Under the pieces are notes generated by a model that ran no database searches, had not been told where the DNA came from, and saw only the letters and a program-made list of their open reading frames with translations. Of a stretch of DNA of 64,000 nucleotides, positions 32,915-42,453 are shown one piece after another; the stretch's first letter is position 1; each line of letters begins with the position of its first letter. The position numbers and the translations under genes were made by a program. The DNA is from Roseivirga sp. BDSF3-8 (lineage in GTDB: Bacteria; Bacteroidota; Bacteroidia; Cytophagales; Cyclobacteriaceae): contig NZ_JBGNFV010000002.1 in assembly GCF_041449215.1 (NCBI RefSeq), positions 120,733-184,732 of the forward strand, in the 5' to 3' direction.

Positions 32915-34993
32915 ATGATAAGACCCGCCCTGCTACTTGTCCTTTTACTTTTTTCTCATGCCATCATTCATGCCAGGCAACCTGATGCCGGTCCCTGGAC
33001 GGCCGATAACGGCAATGGTACCTTTACCAATCCCCTCTTTTACGAAGAGTTCTCTGACCCTGACCTCATCCGTGTAGGCGATGATTACTACATGACAGGC
33101 ACCACCATGCACGCCATGCCCGGCCTCCCCGTGCTGCACTCCCGTGATCTGGTAAACTGGGAGCTACTCACCTACGCCAGTCCCGTACTCGACCTGGGGC
33201 CCGCCTACCGGCTGCAGGATGGTCAAAATAAATATGGACAGGGCATATGGGCCCCCTGTCTGCGCTATCATGAAGGAGTCTTCTATATCTTCACTAATGT
33301 AAACCGGTACGGTACCCTCGTCTTTACAGCCACAGATCCCGCAGGCCCCTGGAAGCGGCAAAAGATGAATGCCACCCTTCATGACCTCTCCGTCCTGTTT
33401 GATGATGACGGAAAAGTGTATGCCGTATGGGACTATAACGAACTGAAAATCGCCGAGCTTACCCCTGATCTGATGGACATAGTGCCCGGTACCCAGCAGG
33501 TAGTAGTGCCCGCCGGTAGTGGAGCAGGAGAGGGCTGTCATTTCTATAAAATTGACGGGCGCTACTACATCACCAATACCAATTATGATCCCGTCTGCTA
33601 CCAGGTATGCCTGCGCGCAGACAATCCTTACGGGCCCTACGAAGTAAACGTGATGAGTGCCGAGGAAAACCTCGGCGTAGGTACCGGCTGGCGTCTCTGG
33701 GACACAGGCGGAGAACCACCTTACAATCTCACAGCCTATCCACCCAATCATGTCGGGTGCATCCCCATGCATCAGGGCGGCATAGTACAGACCCAGTCCG
33801 GAGAATGGTGGGGCTGGTCTATGCTGGACCATAACTCCGTGGGCCGGGTTACCGCCCTCTCACCCGTCACATGGAAAGACGGCTGGCCCCACTTTGGCCT
33901 GCCCGGAAACCTGAACCGCTCCCCCCGCACCTGGGTCAAGCCCGAAACAGGGTTTACCAGTGAGCCAAAAGCTCCCTTTGAGCATGACGACGATTTTGCC
34001 GGTCCGCAACTCGCCAATGCCTGGCAGTGGAACCATGTGCCCGACAGTTCCGGCTGGTCTTTGCAGGAAAGGGAAGGGTACCTCAGGCTACACCCCCGGG
34101 CAGCACCCTCCTTCTGGGAGGCACCAAATACCCTCACCCAACGCGGCCTTGGGCCTGAGGCCTATGCCCTGACCCTGCTGGATGCTTCTGGGCTGCGGGC
34201 CGGTGATGTGGCCGGCCTCGGCCTGCTTAATCTGCCCTATGCCTGGCTCGGCGTGAGGAAAGAAGAGAAGAAGCTCACACTCCGCTTTTTTGATCAGCAG
34301 AAACAGGAAACGCTGGATCAGCCGCTGAAGCAGAACAAAGTATGGCTGCGGGTACATACTGATTTTGATTCAGATACGGCACAGTTCAGCTACAGCCTGG
34401 ACGGCAAACGGTATGAAGCTATAGGCGGTAAGATCGTGATGCCTTACCAGCTAAAGACATTTCAGGGTGTACGATATGCCCTGTTCGCCTATAATGAAAC
34501 GCATACCGATGGAGGCCATGCAGATTTTGATAGGTTTAGTATGATCAGGCCGCGCCCTACCCGCCCTATCCCACTAGGAAAGGTGGTAAAGCTTACAAGC
34601 CTGGCAGATAGTACAGTACTGGTAAACTGGCGTAACCACCTGCGGCCGGTAGCGAAAGGATCGCCTTTTGCCGCCGGTGACGCTGCGCTCTTCAGAGTAA
34701 TAGACAGGGGCAGAGGCCGTATTGCCCTGCAGTCCCTTGCTTCCGGTGGCTATGTAACCGTAAAAGGCCAGGCAGGCATGGCAGAGGTACGTATAGAAGA
34801 AGAGGACAGGGGAGAAGCCAGCACCTTCCAGTGGCAGGACATGCTGCGCGGAGACCTCATGCTCATGTCATTATACAGCCACCGCTACCTTTTTGCTGAC
34901 CCCCATGCCGGAAGCCTTTGCTCCGCAGATGCCCCGGGCGCGCAGCCCGACAGAAAAGGAGGCGCCTGCTTCTATTATGAAGTAGTGGAATGA
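32915..34993 (+). CDS. GH43 (subfamily 12-like) exo-enzyme with C-terminal beta-sandwich and beta-trefoil-like domain
   Basis: I start at ATG 32915 ('MIRPALLLVLLLFSHAI', signal peptide), because the upstream GTG at 32888 lies inside a terminator stem. Catalytic signatures: 'FSDPDLIRVGDDYYMTGTT' (base D), 'LHDLSVLFDDDGK' (second D), 'AGEGCHFYKIDGRYY' (acid E), closest by eye to GH43 subfamily 12. A concanavalin-like GH43 C-terminal domain spans about 360-545, and the last ~130 residues ('RIALQSLASGGYVTVKG') look like a fascin/beta-trefoil module, an unusual extra that may bind glycan. Periplasmic or secreted; no T9SS tail. Likely an arabinofuranosidase or xylosidase of the xylan locus. Confidence 0.86.
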   Translation: MIRPALLLVLLLFSHAIIHARQPDAGPWTADNGNGTFTNPLFYEEFSDPDLIRVGDDYYMTGTTMHAMPGLPVLHSRDLVNWELLTYASPVLDLGPAYRLQDGQNKYGQGIWAPCLRYHEGVFYIFTNVNRYGTLVFTATDPAGPWKRQKMNATLHDLSVLFDDDGKVYAVWDYNELKIAELTPDLMDIVPGTQQVVVPAGSGAGEGCHFYKIDGRYYITNTNYDPVCYQVCLRADNPYGPYEVNVMSAEENLGVGTGWRLWDTGGEPPYNLTAYPPNHVGCIPMHQGGIVQTQSGEWWGWSMLDHNSVGRVTALSPVTWKDGWPHFGLPGNLNRSPRTWVKPETGFTSEPKAPFEHDDDFAGPQLANAWQWNHVPDSSGWSLQEREGYLRLHPRAAPSFWEAPNTLTQRGLGPEAYALTLLDASGLRAGDVAGLGLLNLPYAWLGVRKEEKKLTLRFFDQQKQETLDQPLKQNKVWLRVHTDFDSDTAQFSYSLDGKRYEAIGGKIVMPYQLKTFQGVRYALFAYNETHTDGGHADFDRFSMIRPRPTRPIPLGKVVKLTSLADSTVLVNWRNHLRPVAKGSPFAAGDAALFRVIDRGRGRIALQSLASGGYVTVKGQAGMAEVRIEEEDRGEASTFQWQDMLRGDLMLMSLYSHRYLFADPHAGSLCSADAPGAQPDRKGGACFYYEVVE

Positions 34994-35033
34994 GGGGCCT
35001 TCACCTACTTTGCCTTTAAAGCTAGCTCATAAC

Positions 35034-35075
35034 AAATAAGAAAGGGTGCCCTGATGAAGGCACCCTTTCTTATTC
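35034..35075. terminator. Strong bidirectional terminator between convergent genes
   Basis: AATAAGAAAGGGTGCC-ctgatgaa-GGCACCCTTTCTTATT, a 16-bp perfect stem with A/T-rich flanks on both sides, between GH43 (+) and the CE15 gene (-). Confidence 0.9.
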
Positions 35076-35097
35076 GTACATATGGTGCTAAGGCGCA

Positions 35098-37449
35098 TCA
35101 CCTCCTCAGTAACTTCCTCGTCATTACCTCCTCCCCCTGGCAGATACGGAGGATATACACACCTGACTCCAGCCCGCTAAGGCCTATCTCATTTTTACCC
35201 TGCGTTAGGCTGACCTCCCTTGCCAGTTTACCGTTGATATGATAAAGGGACAGGCTTGCCTCCCCGCCGGGAGAAGGTACGGTGGCCGTGAGCACATCAC
35301 ACGCAGGATTTGGGTAGATACTCACCTCCGCGCTTCGCTCATCTGTGGGTGAGCCGGGTAGCCGTGAGCCACTGCCACTGAACTCAATGTAGCCATTACA
35401 GTGCAGCATTTCGCTGTTCCCTCCCCCGCAGGATCCGTTCTGCCACACCCCCGTGTTTACCGGCTGGTTCTCGGCCTCGTACGTCGTGCCGTTGATAATG
35501 GCATAGTCTACCTGCACATCCCGGGTGCTGTTATCATTAGTAAACGCTATTCTCACCGTGCCCGAGCCGGGGGCGCTGTAGGTCTGATAGCTCGTGCCAA
35601 GCGTATAAGTCGCCGCTATTGTGCCATCTATCATGATGTTGATGATCTCACTGCCCGTCGTGCCCCGTGCCCTCACCGTCACACTGCCTCCGCCGGAGCA
35701 GTTAGTAGCTGCAGAGCCGCTTCCGGAGGGGGCAACCCCGGTATTGCTTATTACCAGCTTGTCCAGCAGCCCACCGTCTTCCCGGTAGGCGATGCTCAGC
35801 GTATGGCTACCCGCACTAAGGTTATAAGAAACAGCCTGCCCGCCATTATTAGAATCATGCACATCGTCCCACTGCCACGAGGTAGAGGCAGGTATGCTGT
35901 TCCAGTTTACCCAGCTTCCGCCATCCATTCGCACCCAAAAGGAGTCATCATTGGGGCCCGGCGTTATCGTCCTTCCCCAGACCTTATAGCTGCCACCTTC
36001 CCTGACACTGAAGGTGTAGCTGAGCTGTCCGCTGGCAGCAGGGGCACCGGCCGTGCTGTTATTACCGGACCGTACCGTAACATAGCTGTTATTAGAAGCC
36101 GCACTACTGCTCACTTCATTAAATAATGAACCCACCGTGCCGCATTCCGCCTCCAGCCATACCTGCTCATTTCCTCCCGGATTAGAGGGTGTCGAGCCCC
36201 CCCACCAATCATACCAGCCCGCGTGGTCTACATTCGCAAAGGGGTGCTTCGTTACATTAGTAGTTACAGAAGTGTTGCCCAGCAGGAATTTATCCACAAA
36301 AGCCTCCACCTCAGGGTACTGACTGGCCGGTAGCTGGCAGTGTCCGTGGCCCCCCACGATAGAGAAGCCAAAGCGGTCTCCCACACCAAACGCCTTCCAT
36401 ACCTCATGGGCAGCCCGGGCCGATACATACCCCGACTCTTCTGCAAGCCACTCATAATCAGGATTACCCAGCACCAGCAGCGCGCGCGGAGCTACCATTG
36501 CCATAAGCTCATGGTGGTCGTGCGGTAGCTTGGATACGTTGCTGCCGGCGAACTGGAACATACTTTCCATAAACCACGAACGATTCGTAGCCCCCAGGGT
36601 CTCCACCTCTCCCAGTGTTTCCGACACGCGCCAGGCGGCAGCTCCGCCACCTCCCGGCTCCTGCGCTATAGTAAGGGCGATACGTTCATCAAAAGCGCCG
36701 GCGAAGAGGGCCATTTTTCCCGCAAATGAGCAGCCCGTCACCCCGATATGGTCCAGGTCTATCGGAAGCTGAGCCTGCACCAGTTCCAGTCCGTCTATGA
36801 TGCGGCTAACGCCCCACGACCAGGCACTGTAAGAGCCCATGTACTCCAGTTCAGGGTGAAGCTGATTGATAGGCTCGCTGCCCCGCTCCTGTGTGTGGGC
36901 CGTTACCTGGCCGTAGTTAAACGTAATGCGGGCAATATTACGGCTGCTGAAAATGGCCGATGGCAGGCTGCCCGAACTTCCCCCCATACCAATCACCGCC
37001 GGAAAGGGCCCGCTCCCTGAGGGGAGCACCACCTGCGAGGTGAGTGTGAGTGTATGGCCGTTTTCCGTAACATTTACCGCCAGAGTGCCACCTGAGTAGC
37101 TGGCAGTGATGTTTTGCGGCCGGTCTGGCTTGGGGCCTATCTCGTAGTTTTCGATCTCGGCCTTTATCTCAGCCCGGCGGCACCTCCAGTCGCTGAAGCT
37201 GGTAGAGCGGCCACTGCCGTCCGACCAGGCAAAAGGATCAGGTAACAGCGGGACGCTCGGCAGAGCACTGAAAGAGGGCAAGACGGGCGACGGACAGGTG
37301 GCACCGGTGTTTTCCTGATTATAGACCAGCGGTACCCCCTGTCCAAAAGCAACGGTGCTTGCCAGAATACATAAAACGCTGAGAAAGGCTAGGCCGAATG
37401 AATGACAGGCAGGAAGCCTGTTTGCCAGAGGTGGTCGATTTACATGCAT
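35098..37449 (-). CDS. CE15 glucuronoyl methylesterase with two carbohydrate-binding modules and T9SS tail
   Basis: 783 residues with a signal peptide (about 12-36). The CE15 domain spans about 45-400: nucleophile Ser in 'GVTGCSFAGKMALFAG' (family G-C-S-x-x-G-K), 'IAQEPGGGGAAAWR', and catalytic His in 'VGGHGHCQLP'. It removes 4-O-methylglucuronate esters linking lignin to xylan. A CBM35-like module (~430-570, 'VWLEAECGTVGSLFNEVSS') and a CBM36/60-like Ca-dependent xylan-binding module (~590-680, 'VTVRARGTTGSEIINIMIDG', 'DVQVDYAIINGTTYEAE') follow. The end is a T9SS sorting domain ('VSIYPNPACDVLTATV ... RKLLRR'), so it is exported and surface-attached or released. Confidence 0.92.
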   Translation of the reverse strand: MHVNRPPLANRLPACHSFGLAFLSVLCILASTVAFGQGVPLVYNQENTGATCPSPVLPSFSALPSVPLLPDPFAWSDGSGRSTSFSDWRCRRAEIKAEIENYEIGPKPDRPQNITASYSGGTLAVNVTENGHTLTLTSQVVLPSGSGPFPAVIGMGGSSGSLPSAIFSSRNIARITFNYGQVTAHTQERGSEPINQLHPELEYMGSYSAWSWGVSRIIDGLELVQAQLPIDLDHIGVTGCSFAGKMALFAGAFDERIALTIAQEPGGGGAAAWRVSETLGEVETLGATNRSWFMESMFQFAGSNVSKLPHDHHELMAMVAPRALLVLGNPDYEWLAEESGYVSARAAHEVWKAFGVGDRFGFSIVGGHGHCQLPASQYPEVEAFVDKFLLGNTSVTTNVTKHPFANVDHAGWYDWWGGSTPSNPGGNEQVWLEAECGTVGSLFNEVSSSAASNNSYVTVRSGNNSTAGAPAASGQLSYTFSVREGGSYKVWGRTITPGPNDDSFWVRMDGGSWVNWNSIPASTSWQWDDVHDSNNGGQAVSYNLSAGSHTLSIAYREDGGLLDKLVISNTGVAPSGSGSAATNCSGGGSVTVRARGTTGSEIINIMIDGTIAATYTLGTSYQTYSAPGSGTVRIAFTNDNSTRDVQVDYAIINGTTYEAENQPVNTGVWQNGSCGGGNSEMLHCNGYIEFSGSGSRLPGSPTDERSAEVSIYPNPACDVLTATVPSPGGEASLSLYHINGKLAREVSLTQGKNEIGLSGLESGVYILRICQGEEVMTRKLLRR

Positions 37450-37491
37450 ACCAAGTATTTTTTTGGCGATAGAGATAAGGGGGTAAAAGAT

Positions 37492-37524
37492 TCCCTCCCG
37501 CCCCCGGTACAGAGAGCGGGAGGG
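37492..37524 (-). terminator. Intergenic hairpin between GH30 and CE15 genes
   Basis: CCCTCCCGC pairs with GCGGGAGGG around a 13-base loop. On the minus strand it is followed by AATCTTTTACC, a weak T stretch, so it may attenuate rather than fully end GH30 transcription. Confidence 0.5.
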
Positions 37525-37553
37525 AGCCGGATGTATTCATACTACCCCGGCCT

Positions 37554-38762
37554 TTAGTAGGAAACCAAAGTGGTAACGCTGGAAGGAGGAAGGTTTATGC
37601 CGAAGTTGCTACCCGAAACGGAGAAGCTGTCATTCTGCAGGTTAGAAGAGCTGGTAGTACGGTAGCGACTGAAGCCCGACACAGAGGTACCATTGACAGA
37701 GAAGGGCTGGTACGTGGTGGATGAGTTCATATTCACCGCCACAATCACCAGTTGAGAGCCATTCCTGTACGCAGTCGTATACACCCCGGATGTAGGGTTA
37801 GCCGTACAGGACACCTTATTAAAGCCAGGGCGTATCCACTTCGCAAACTGGGCCACCACGTAGCCGCGTTTCGTCACGTTGCTGCTCTCATCCAGCAGGC
37901 CGTAGCTTCTCCTGATATACCAGTGAGTCCACATGCTGTAACCGGCCACCATACAGTCATGAATCTCCTTCGCCGTATTAAGCGCACCGCCCCAGTTGTT
38001 GGCATTATTCGTGTCCGTAATATGCTCAGTCATCCACACCTCCTTGCCCCAGTTATAGTAATAAGGAGAGGCACCGTATATATGCCCCGCTATGTAGCTC
38101 GTCTTAGAGTTAGCAGTAGCATTGCTCAGGTACTGGCTTATGTACGACTGACTCATGTTAAAAGGCTCCGGTGCCATGATCGGCGCACCGCAATTCTGTC
38201 CCTGTGCCGCCACGAAGTTAGCCACCTCGTACGGAGTCATTTCCATTGACTCATAATTCACCACGATGTTCGGCTCATTGATCGGGCTTATGGCTGCCAC
38301 TCCGCCCACTGTGCTTACAAAATTCCGCAGGTGATTGGCATACGCAGCATAGGAGGAGGGGTTCAGCGTACCACCGATCGTGTTATTATTAGACTTCATA
38401 TACGCCGGAGCCGTCCATGCTGAGGCAATCACCGTCGCTCCGTAAGACTTGGCCCGGTCTATAGTCGTCCGTTCGGCCGCAAAATCTGAGCTGTTAGGTG
38501 ACACACGCACGCGCAGTACACTAAGCCCTATACCATTATTTCTGTCAAAGGCTTTTTGCGTTTCATAAGCAGTCAGGTCCGGTATCCATCCCCGGATACT
38601 GGCCCCGCCAAAGCCACGGATATTCTGCTGGTAACTTCCTGCATTGATGGTAGCCGTACCTTTAGGTATAATTTCCTTTTCCGGTTGGATCTGGTCCTCT
38701 TCAGAACATCCAAAGAGCATGCCCGCTACCAGGGCCATGAGCATCAAAAATTTAAGTTTCAT
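37554..38762 (-). CDS. GH30 (subfamily 8-like) glucuronoxylanase, lipoprotein
   Basis: 402 residues with a lipobox ('ALVAGMLFGCSEED', Cys about 19). The GH30 (beta/alpha)8 barrel begins 'QNIRGFGGASIRGW'; the acid/base Glu is in 'AISPINEPNI' and the nucleophile in 'EVWMTEHITD'. The loop 'HWYIRRSYGLLDESSNVTKR' matches the arginine-containing loop that reads the 4-O-methylglucuronate branch in GH30_8 enzymes. The C-terminal side beta-domain ('VVYTTAYRNGSQLVIVAVNM'-like strands) closes the fold. It cuts glucuronoxylan relative to MeGlcA substituents. Probably surface-anchored. Lies 104 bp upstream of CE15 on the same strand. Confidence 0.92.
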   Translation of the reverse strand: MKLKFLMLMALVAGMLFGCSEEDQIQPEKEIIPKGTATINAGSYQQNIRGFGGASIRGWIPDLTAYETQKAFDRNNGIGLSVLRVRVSPNSSDFAAERTTIDRAKSYGATVIASAWTAPAYMKSNNNTIGGTLNPSSYAAYANHLRNFVSTVGGVAAISPINEPNIVVNYESMEMTPYEVANFVAAQGQNCGAPIMAPEPFNMSQSYISQYLSNATANSKTSYIAGHIYGASPYYYNWGKEVWMTEHITDTNNANNWGGALNTAKEIHDCMVAGYSMWTHWYIRRSYGLLDESSNVTKRGYVVAQFAKWIRPGFNKVSCTANPTSGVYTTAYRNGSQLVIVAVNMNSSTTYQPFSVNGTSVSGFSRYRTTSSSNLQNDSFSVSGSNFGINLPPSSVTTLVSY

Positions 38763-38914
38763 AGAGATAAACTTGGGTTAAACATATCTCAACATACCAG
38801 TTAGAATGCCGTTTAACCGCCACAAATGATACTTTTGATGCGACAAATGATGCAAGACGGTAAAAAATCCTTCCTGTCAGAAAGTCCTTTTTACCCCAGC
38901 GAAAAATAGCCCCT

Positions 38915-40015
38915 TTACAGCCCCTTTTTCTCACGGGCAGGCCGGTACTGGGAGGGGGTAAGGCCGAATTGTCTCTTAAAGCAGCGCGTGAAATATCCGG
39001 GTGAATCAAAGCCCACCTTAAAGGCGACTTCGGATATATTATTATCCCCCGTCTCCATATACTTCAGCGCCCTCTTCATTCGCACCGTGCGGATATATTC
39101 GGTAGCCGTCTGCCCGGTAATCGCCTTTATCTTTCTGTATAGATTGCTGCGGTTCATATGAAAGTGAGCGGCAAGCCTCTCCACGCTAATGTCTCCGTCA
39201 GACATATTACGATAGATGAAGTCCAGCGTTTCGCTCAGAAATTGCTCATCTGCGTTGTTTCTGCTTAGCTTTTCAGGCAGGATGCATGCCTCCGGTGCTG
39301 ATTTAGTAAGTGATATTCGCCCTCGGGGCTGCTTTTTTTCCCTAGGTCCTTGTGTACCGGTTAGCTTCGCCCCCTCAGGCGTGTGGCCAGCGGAAAGTAT
39401 TTCTTCCTCCGCCCTGTCTGTGACCTCAGTCTGCACAGCAAGATCCTTCCTCGGCTTTATGGTATATAAATTGGCAAAACCATATATCATACCGGGTATC
39501 AGTATTATATATAAAATGTAGGCCTTAGGGCTCTTCCAAAAGGTAGGAGGGATAGTGATCTCTACCGTGTCAGATACCCCGCTATACATAGATTGGCCTT
39601 CTATTTTCACTTCAAATACATAAGTGCCGGGAGGTAGGCTTGTATAAGAAGCAAACTGTTGTACCCCTACTTGATTCCAGTCCTCCTCAAGGCCCTGCAG
39701 CCTGTAGGCATACCCCGGCGTGGAGTGGGCAGGTTCGCATGAGTTAAATTCTATGACAAAGGAAACATAGTCAGGAGGCAAGCTCACCCCCTGCCCGTTT
39801 ATTATATTCTTTTTTATCACACCATCATTTGCCCCCCTGTCCACCGGGCCGGTGAATACCTTCAGCCCCGTAATGTATACACCGGCATTCTTATCATCTA
39901 CAGAGGGCAAGGGGCCTTCATAGGGATAGGCAGTGGTGCTGACAATACACAAGAGTACAGTGCCAATAGCTTTGAGTAATATATAGACATGCTGATATGA
40001 AAGAGGAAAATACAT
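38915..40015 (-). CDS. Miniature Y_Y_Y-transmembrane-AraC regulator (reduced hybrid two-component-like sensor)
   Basis: 366 residues. An N-terminal hydrophobic signal segment (about 10-29) precedes a periplasmic Y_Y_Y-type domain (about 85-165: 'YRLQGLEEDWNQVG', 'FASYTSLPPGTYVFEVKI'), one transmembrane helix (about 182-203, 'AYILYIILIPGMIYGFANLY'), a polar linker, and an AraC HTH (about 262-358: 'ISVERLAAHFHMNRSNLYRK', 'ISEVAFKVGFDSPGYFTRCF'). Full hybrid two-component systems have propellers, histidine kinase, ATPase and receiver between these parts; here all are missing. It may couple glycan sensing directly to DNA binding from the membrane. Encoded in the xylan locus beside GH30, so xylan regulation is the inference. 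Confidence 0.85.
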   Translation of the reverse strand: MYFPLSYQHVYILLKAIGTVLLCIVSTTAYPYEGPLPSVDDKNAGVYITGLKVFTGPVDRGANDGVIKKNIINGQGVSLPPDYVSFVIEFNSCEPAHSTPGYAYRLQGLEEDWNQVGVQQFASYTSLPPGTYVFEVKIEGQSMYSGVSDTVEITIPPTFWKSPKAYILYIILIPGMIYGFANLYTIKPRKDLAVQTEVTDRAEEEILSAGHTPEGAKLTGTQGPREKKQPRGRISLTKSAPEACILPEKLSRNNADEQFLSETLDFIYRNMSDGDISVERLAAHFHMNRSNLYRKIKAITGQTATEYIRTVRMKRALKYMETGDNNISEVAFKVGFDSPGYFTRCFKRQFGLTPSQYRPAREKKGL

Positions 40016-40026
40016 TATTGGGTTAA

Positions 40027-42201
40027 TTAATTAGGTAGTACAAGTAGCCTCGTGGTATACACATGTGAATAGGTTATAAGCGTTAAGTAATAGCTTCCCG
40101 GCGGCAATGAAAAGTGCAACTCCTGCCCAGCCGGATCATATGAAAGCGCTACGGGTACAGTCCGGCCTTTACTATCCGTGCAGCGTGCCTCATACACGAC
40201 CTCACCCGCTGGCGTATTTATAGAGACATAGTCCCTGGCAGGGTTAGGATATATATAATGGCCCTCTCCTTCAGGCCCGGCTATGTTTCCATAACAGTGT
40301 ACCTGGCCTATTCTCAGAGATAAAGGAGCCAGATCGGGGTATAGCTCATCGGCTTTATGCCAGGTCCCATCATACACATACATAGAGCCTGCACGGGAGG
40401 GGTTTCCCCTGGGGCTGTGGTAGACCGCAAAGCGGCTGGCCCCATCATCATAATCGATCTCATAACCCGTAAAGAAAGTACCCTGCACAGTCACCAGCGA
40501 ATCAAAAGCGATATAGTGTAGGCTGTGTGCGCGTAGCTCATCAGAGAAAATAAGCTTTGAGTAGACCTCTTTTTCAGGGTAGGAGGTGCCTTCCCATACC
40601 GTCACTTTTATAGGGAACAGAGGCTTATCTGCAGGTACTTCAGCAATATGAAAGTAGCACCCGGGAAGGCGGTTGGAAGTGACAGACCTGAACTTTTCTG
40701 CAAAGCGGGTGTGGTGAGCCGGGTTATGTCCGGAAATTGATCCCCAGGCAAACCCCTCCCGGCTGAGTGCCGGCGGTGCTGCCCTCTCCAGGTTCCATAC
40801 CGTATCACAGTATGAGGCGCTGAATCCATAGGGATCATACCCATCAGTGGTGGTGGCCCCGGTCTGTAGCGGGTCCAGCCAGTGCCTGAGCTGCCCGGCA
40901 GGGTCAGGCGTTTGCTCCCAGGCCTGCGAGAGCTTACTGAAGTAGTCATCTGCCGGATCGCTGCAGTCCGCACCGCCACCTGCCAGCACCCCCGTGAGGC
41001 GGTGGTGTTCATTAAACAGTGGTGCCCCCGAGGAGCCGGGCTGTGTGGTACCTGCCTCCCAGTGAGCCACCCGCCACGCAGCAGAGGACGTATTGCCGAT
41101 GGTAAAGACCACACTTTGTAAAGGGTGGTATTCCATCGCAATCTGCTTGTCTGCTCCCCAGGGATGGTGAATGGTAGCAGCACGGCGCGGCCTGTTGCCT
41201 GAAACATCCCAGCCCGCATAGTAAGGCATGTAGGAAGCCGGCGGCACCTCGTGCAGCCTCAGCAGCGAGAAGTCCTGCGCCTGGTCAGTGGCTACAAGCG
41301 AGCTGCCGCTAAGGGTATAGGAGGTAACGGCCGACCCCTTATCGCAGGCGGGGTATTCATCGTTGAAGTAAAAGACAGCTTCTGCCGCCTTTGTCCTGTT
41401 AAACATCGTGTGGTTAGCCGTAATTACGTAGGGCTCAGACGTGCCTCCCGTGTTCGCAATAAGAGTGCCCGTACTCATCTGACCGTCCGAAACAATCCTC
41501 ACAACCGCCCTTTTCTCCGTCTGCCAGTTCCTGCCCTGCGCACAGTTAATCCCTTCGTAGCAAGTACCTGTACGGGTATCCGTTTGGCCGCCATACCCCT
41601 CCTGGCCGGGTTCTCTGAAGCCCCTGTATACCTTTGATATGATTAGAGAGCCATAAGTATCATGGCCCGGCGGGATATTCAATTCCACAATCAGCCGGTC
41701 CCCCCCAATCACCGGCGTAGAAAGCGTTCCCCACTTATTAGTATCTTTAGCGTCGTAACCCATCATATCATGGTACCCCGGTGCATAGAGATACAGGCGT
41801 ACGCCTTCAGTCAGGTGAAACGAAGAGAGGGTAAGGTAAAGTGACCGGGCCTGAGGGGCATGAAGACCTATTCGCCACACCTTGCCATAAGCTCCCTGCT
41901 GCCATTCCCCCGCATCCTCAGGCTGCAAATTCGTCAGGTACCTGTCCGCAAATCGATAGCTACCCCTGCCCGTCGTTGCCTGGTCCTGTAGTACGGGCAC
42001 ATAGGTAGATAGCCGCGGCAGGCCATACGTGGCCGAGTAAGGCAAAGCAGCCGGTAAGGGCTGGGCATATACATGGACCTGCAGCAGCACGAAACACCCT
42101 ACGCCCCATGCGACCCGAAGGATAGAGGCCGGGCGGAACAGATATATCAATAAATATGTCGGAAACAGTCCTGACATAGCTGGTTTCGGGTTATGCACCA
42201 T
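40027..42201 (-). CDS. Trypsin-like (lysyl-endopeptidase-like) secreted serine protease with T9SS tail
   Basis: 724 residues with a signal segment around 30-46 ('GVGCFVLLQVHVYAQ'). The N-terminal ~190 residues look like a prodomain. The protease core has His in 'SEPYVITANHTMF', Asp in 'AQDFSLLRL' and Ser in 'QPGSSGAPLFNEH', with 'GTLIAN' before the His; this is the order seen in lysyl endopeptidase-like S1 enzymes. After a beta-rich region, 'YIYPNPARDYVSI' begins a T9SS sorting domain. It ends 11 bases before the AraC-type regulator on the same strand. A protease is unusual in a xylan locus. Divergent from the GH2 gene with two operators between them. Confidence 0.85.
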   Translation of the reverse strand: MVHNPKPAMSGLFPTYLLIYLFRPASILRVAWGVGCFVLLQVHVYAQPLPAALPYSATYGLPRLSTYVPVLQDQATTGRGSYRFADRYLTNLQPEDAGEWQQGAYGKVWRIGLHAPQARSLYLTLSSFHLTEGVRLYLYAPGYHDMMGYDAKDTNKWGTLSTPVIGGDRLIVELNIPPGHDTYGSLIISKVYRGFREPGQEGYGGQTDTRTGTCYEGINCAQGRNWQTEKRAVVRIVSDGQMSTGTLIANTGGTSEPYVITANHTMFNRTKAAEAVFYFNDEYPACDKGSAVTSYTLSGSSLVATDQAQDFSLLRLHEVPPASYMPYYAGWDVSGNRPRRAATIHHPWGADKQIAMEYHPLQSVVFTIGNTSSAAWRVAHWEAGTTQPGSSGAPLFNEHHRLTGVLAGGGADCSDPADDYFSKLSQAWEQTPDPAGQLRHWLDPLQTGATTTDGYDPYGFSASYCDTVWNLERAAPPALSREGFAWGSISGHNPAHHTRFAEKFRSVTSNRLPGCYFHIAEVPADKPLFPIKVTVWEGTSYPEKEVYSKLIFSDELRAHSLHYIAFDSLVTVQGTFFTGYEIDYDDGASRFAVYHSPRGNPSRAGSMYVYDGTWHKADELYPDLAPLSLRIGQVHCYGNIAGPEGEGHYIYPNPARDYVSINTPAGEVVYEARCTDSKGRTVPVALSYDPAGQELHFSLPPGSYYLTLITYSHVYTTRLLVLPN

Positions 42202-42234
42202 AAGTTGCGATCAGCATTTACTGATCAATAATTC

Positions 42235-42250
42235 ACACAATCGATTGCTT
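42235..42250. promoter_or_regulatory. Palindromic LacI-type operator, site 3
   Basis: ACACAATCGATTGCTT, arms differing in the outer bases only, in the divergent region between the serine protease gene and the GH2 gene. Confidence 0.75.
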
Positions 42251-42453
42251 TTAAAAAAGACAAATTTGTCTGGGAAAACGGGTTCAACCCGCCATCCACA
42301 CAACCACCCAGAGTACTGCCTTTATATGGTTAGAGCTTCTAATGACTAAACTAATGAGCTTTGTCCGGCGCCCCTCCAACATCATTTGTATGCAATACAT
42401 CGTCTGGCCGACCAGGCAACGGTACGCTAAAAGCAATCAATCTATGGAAATAT

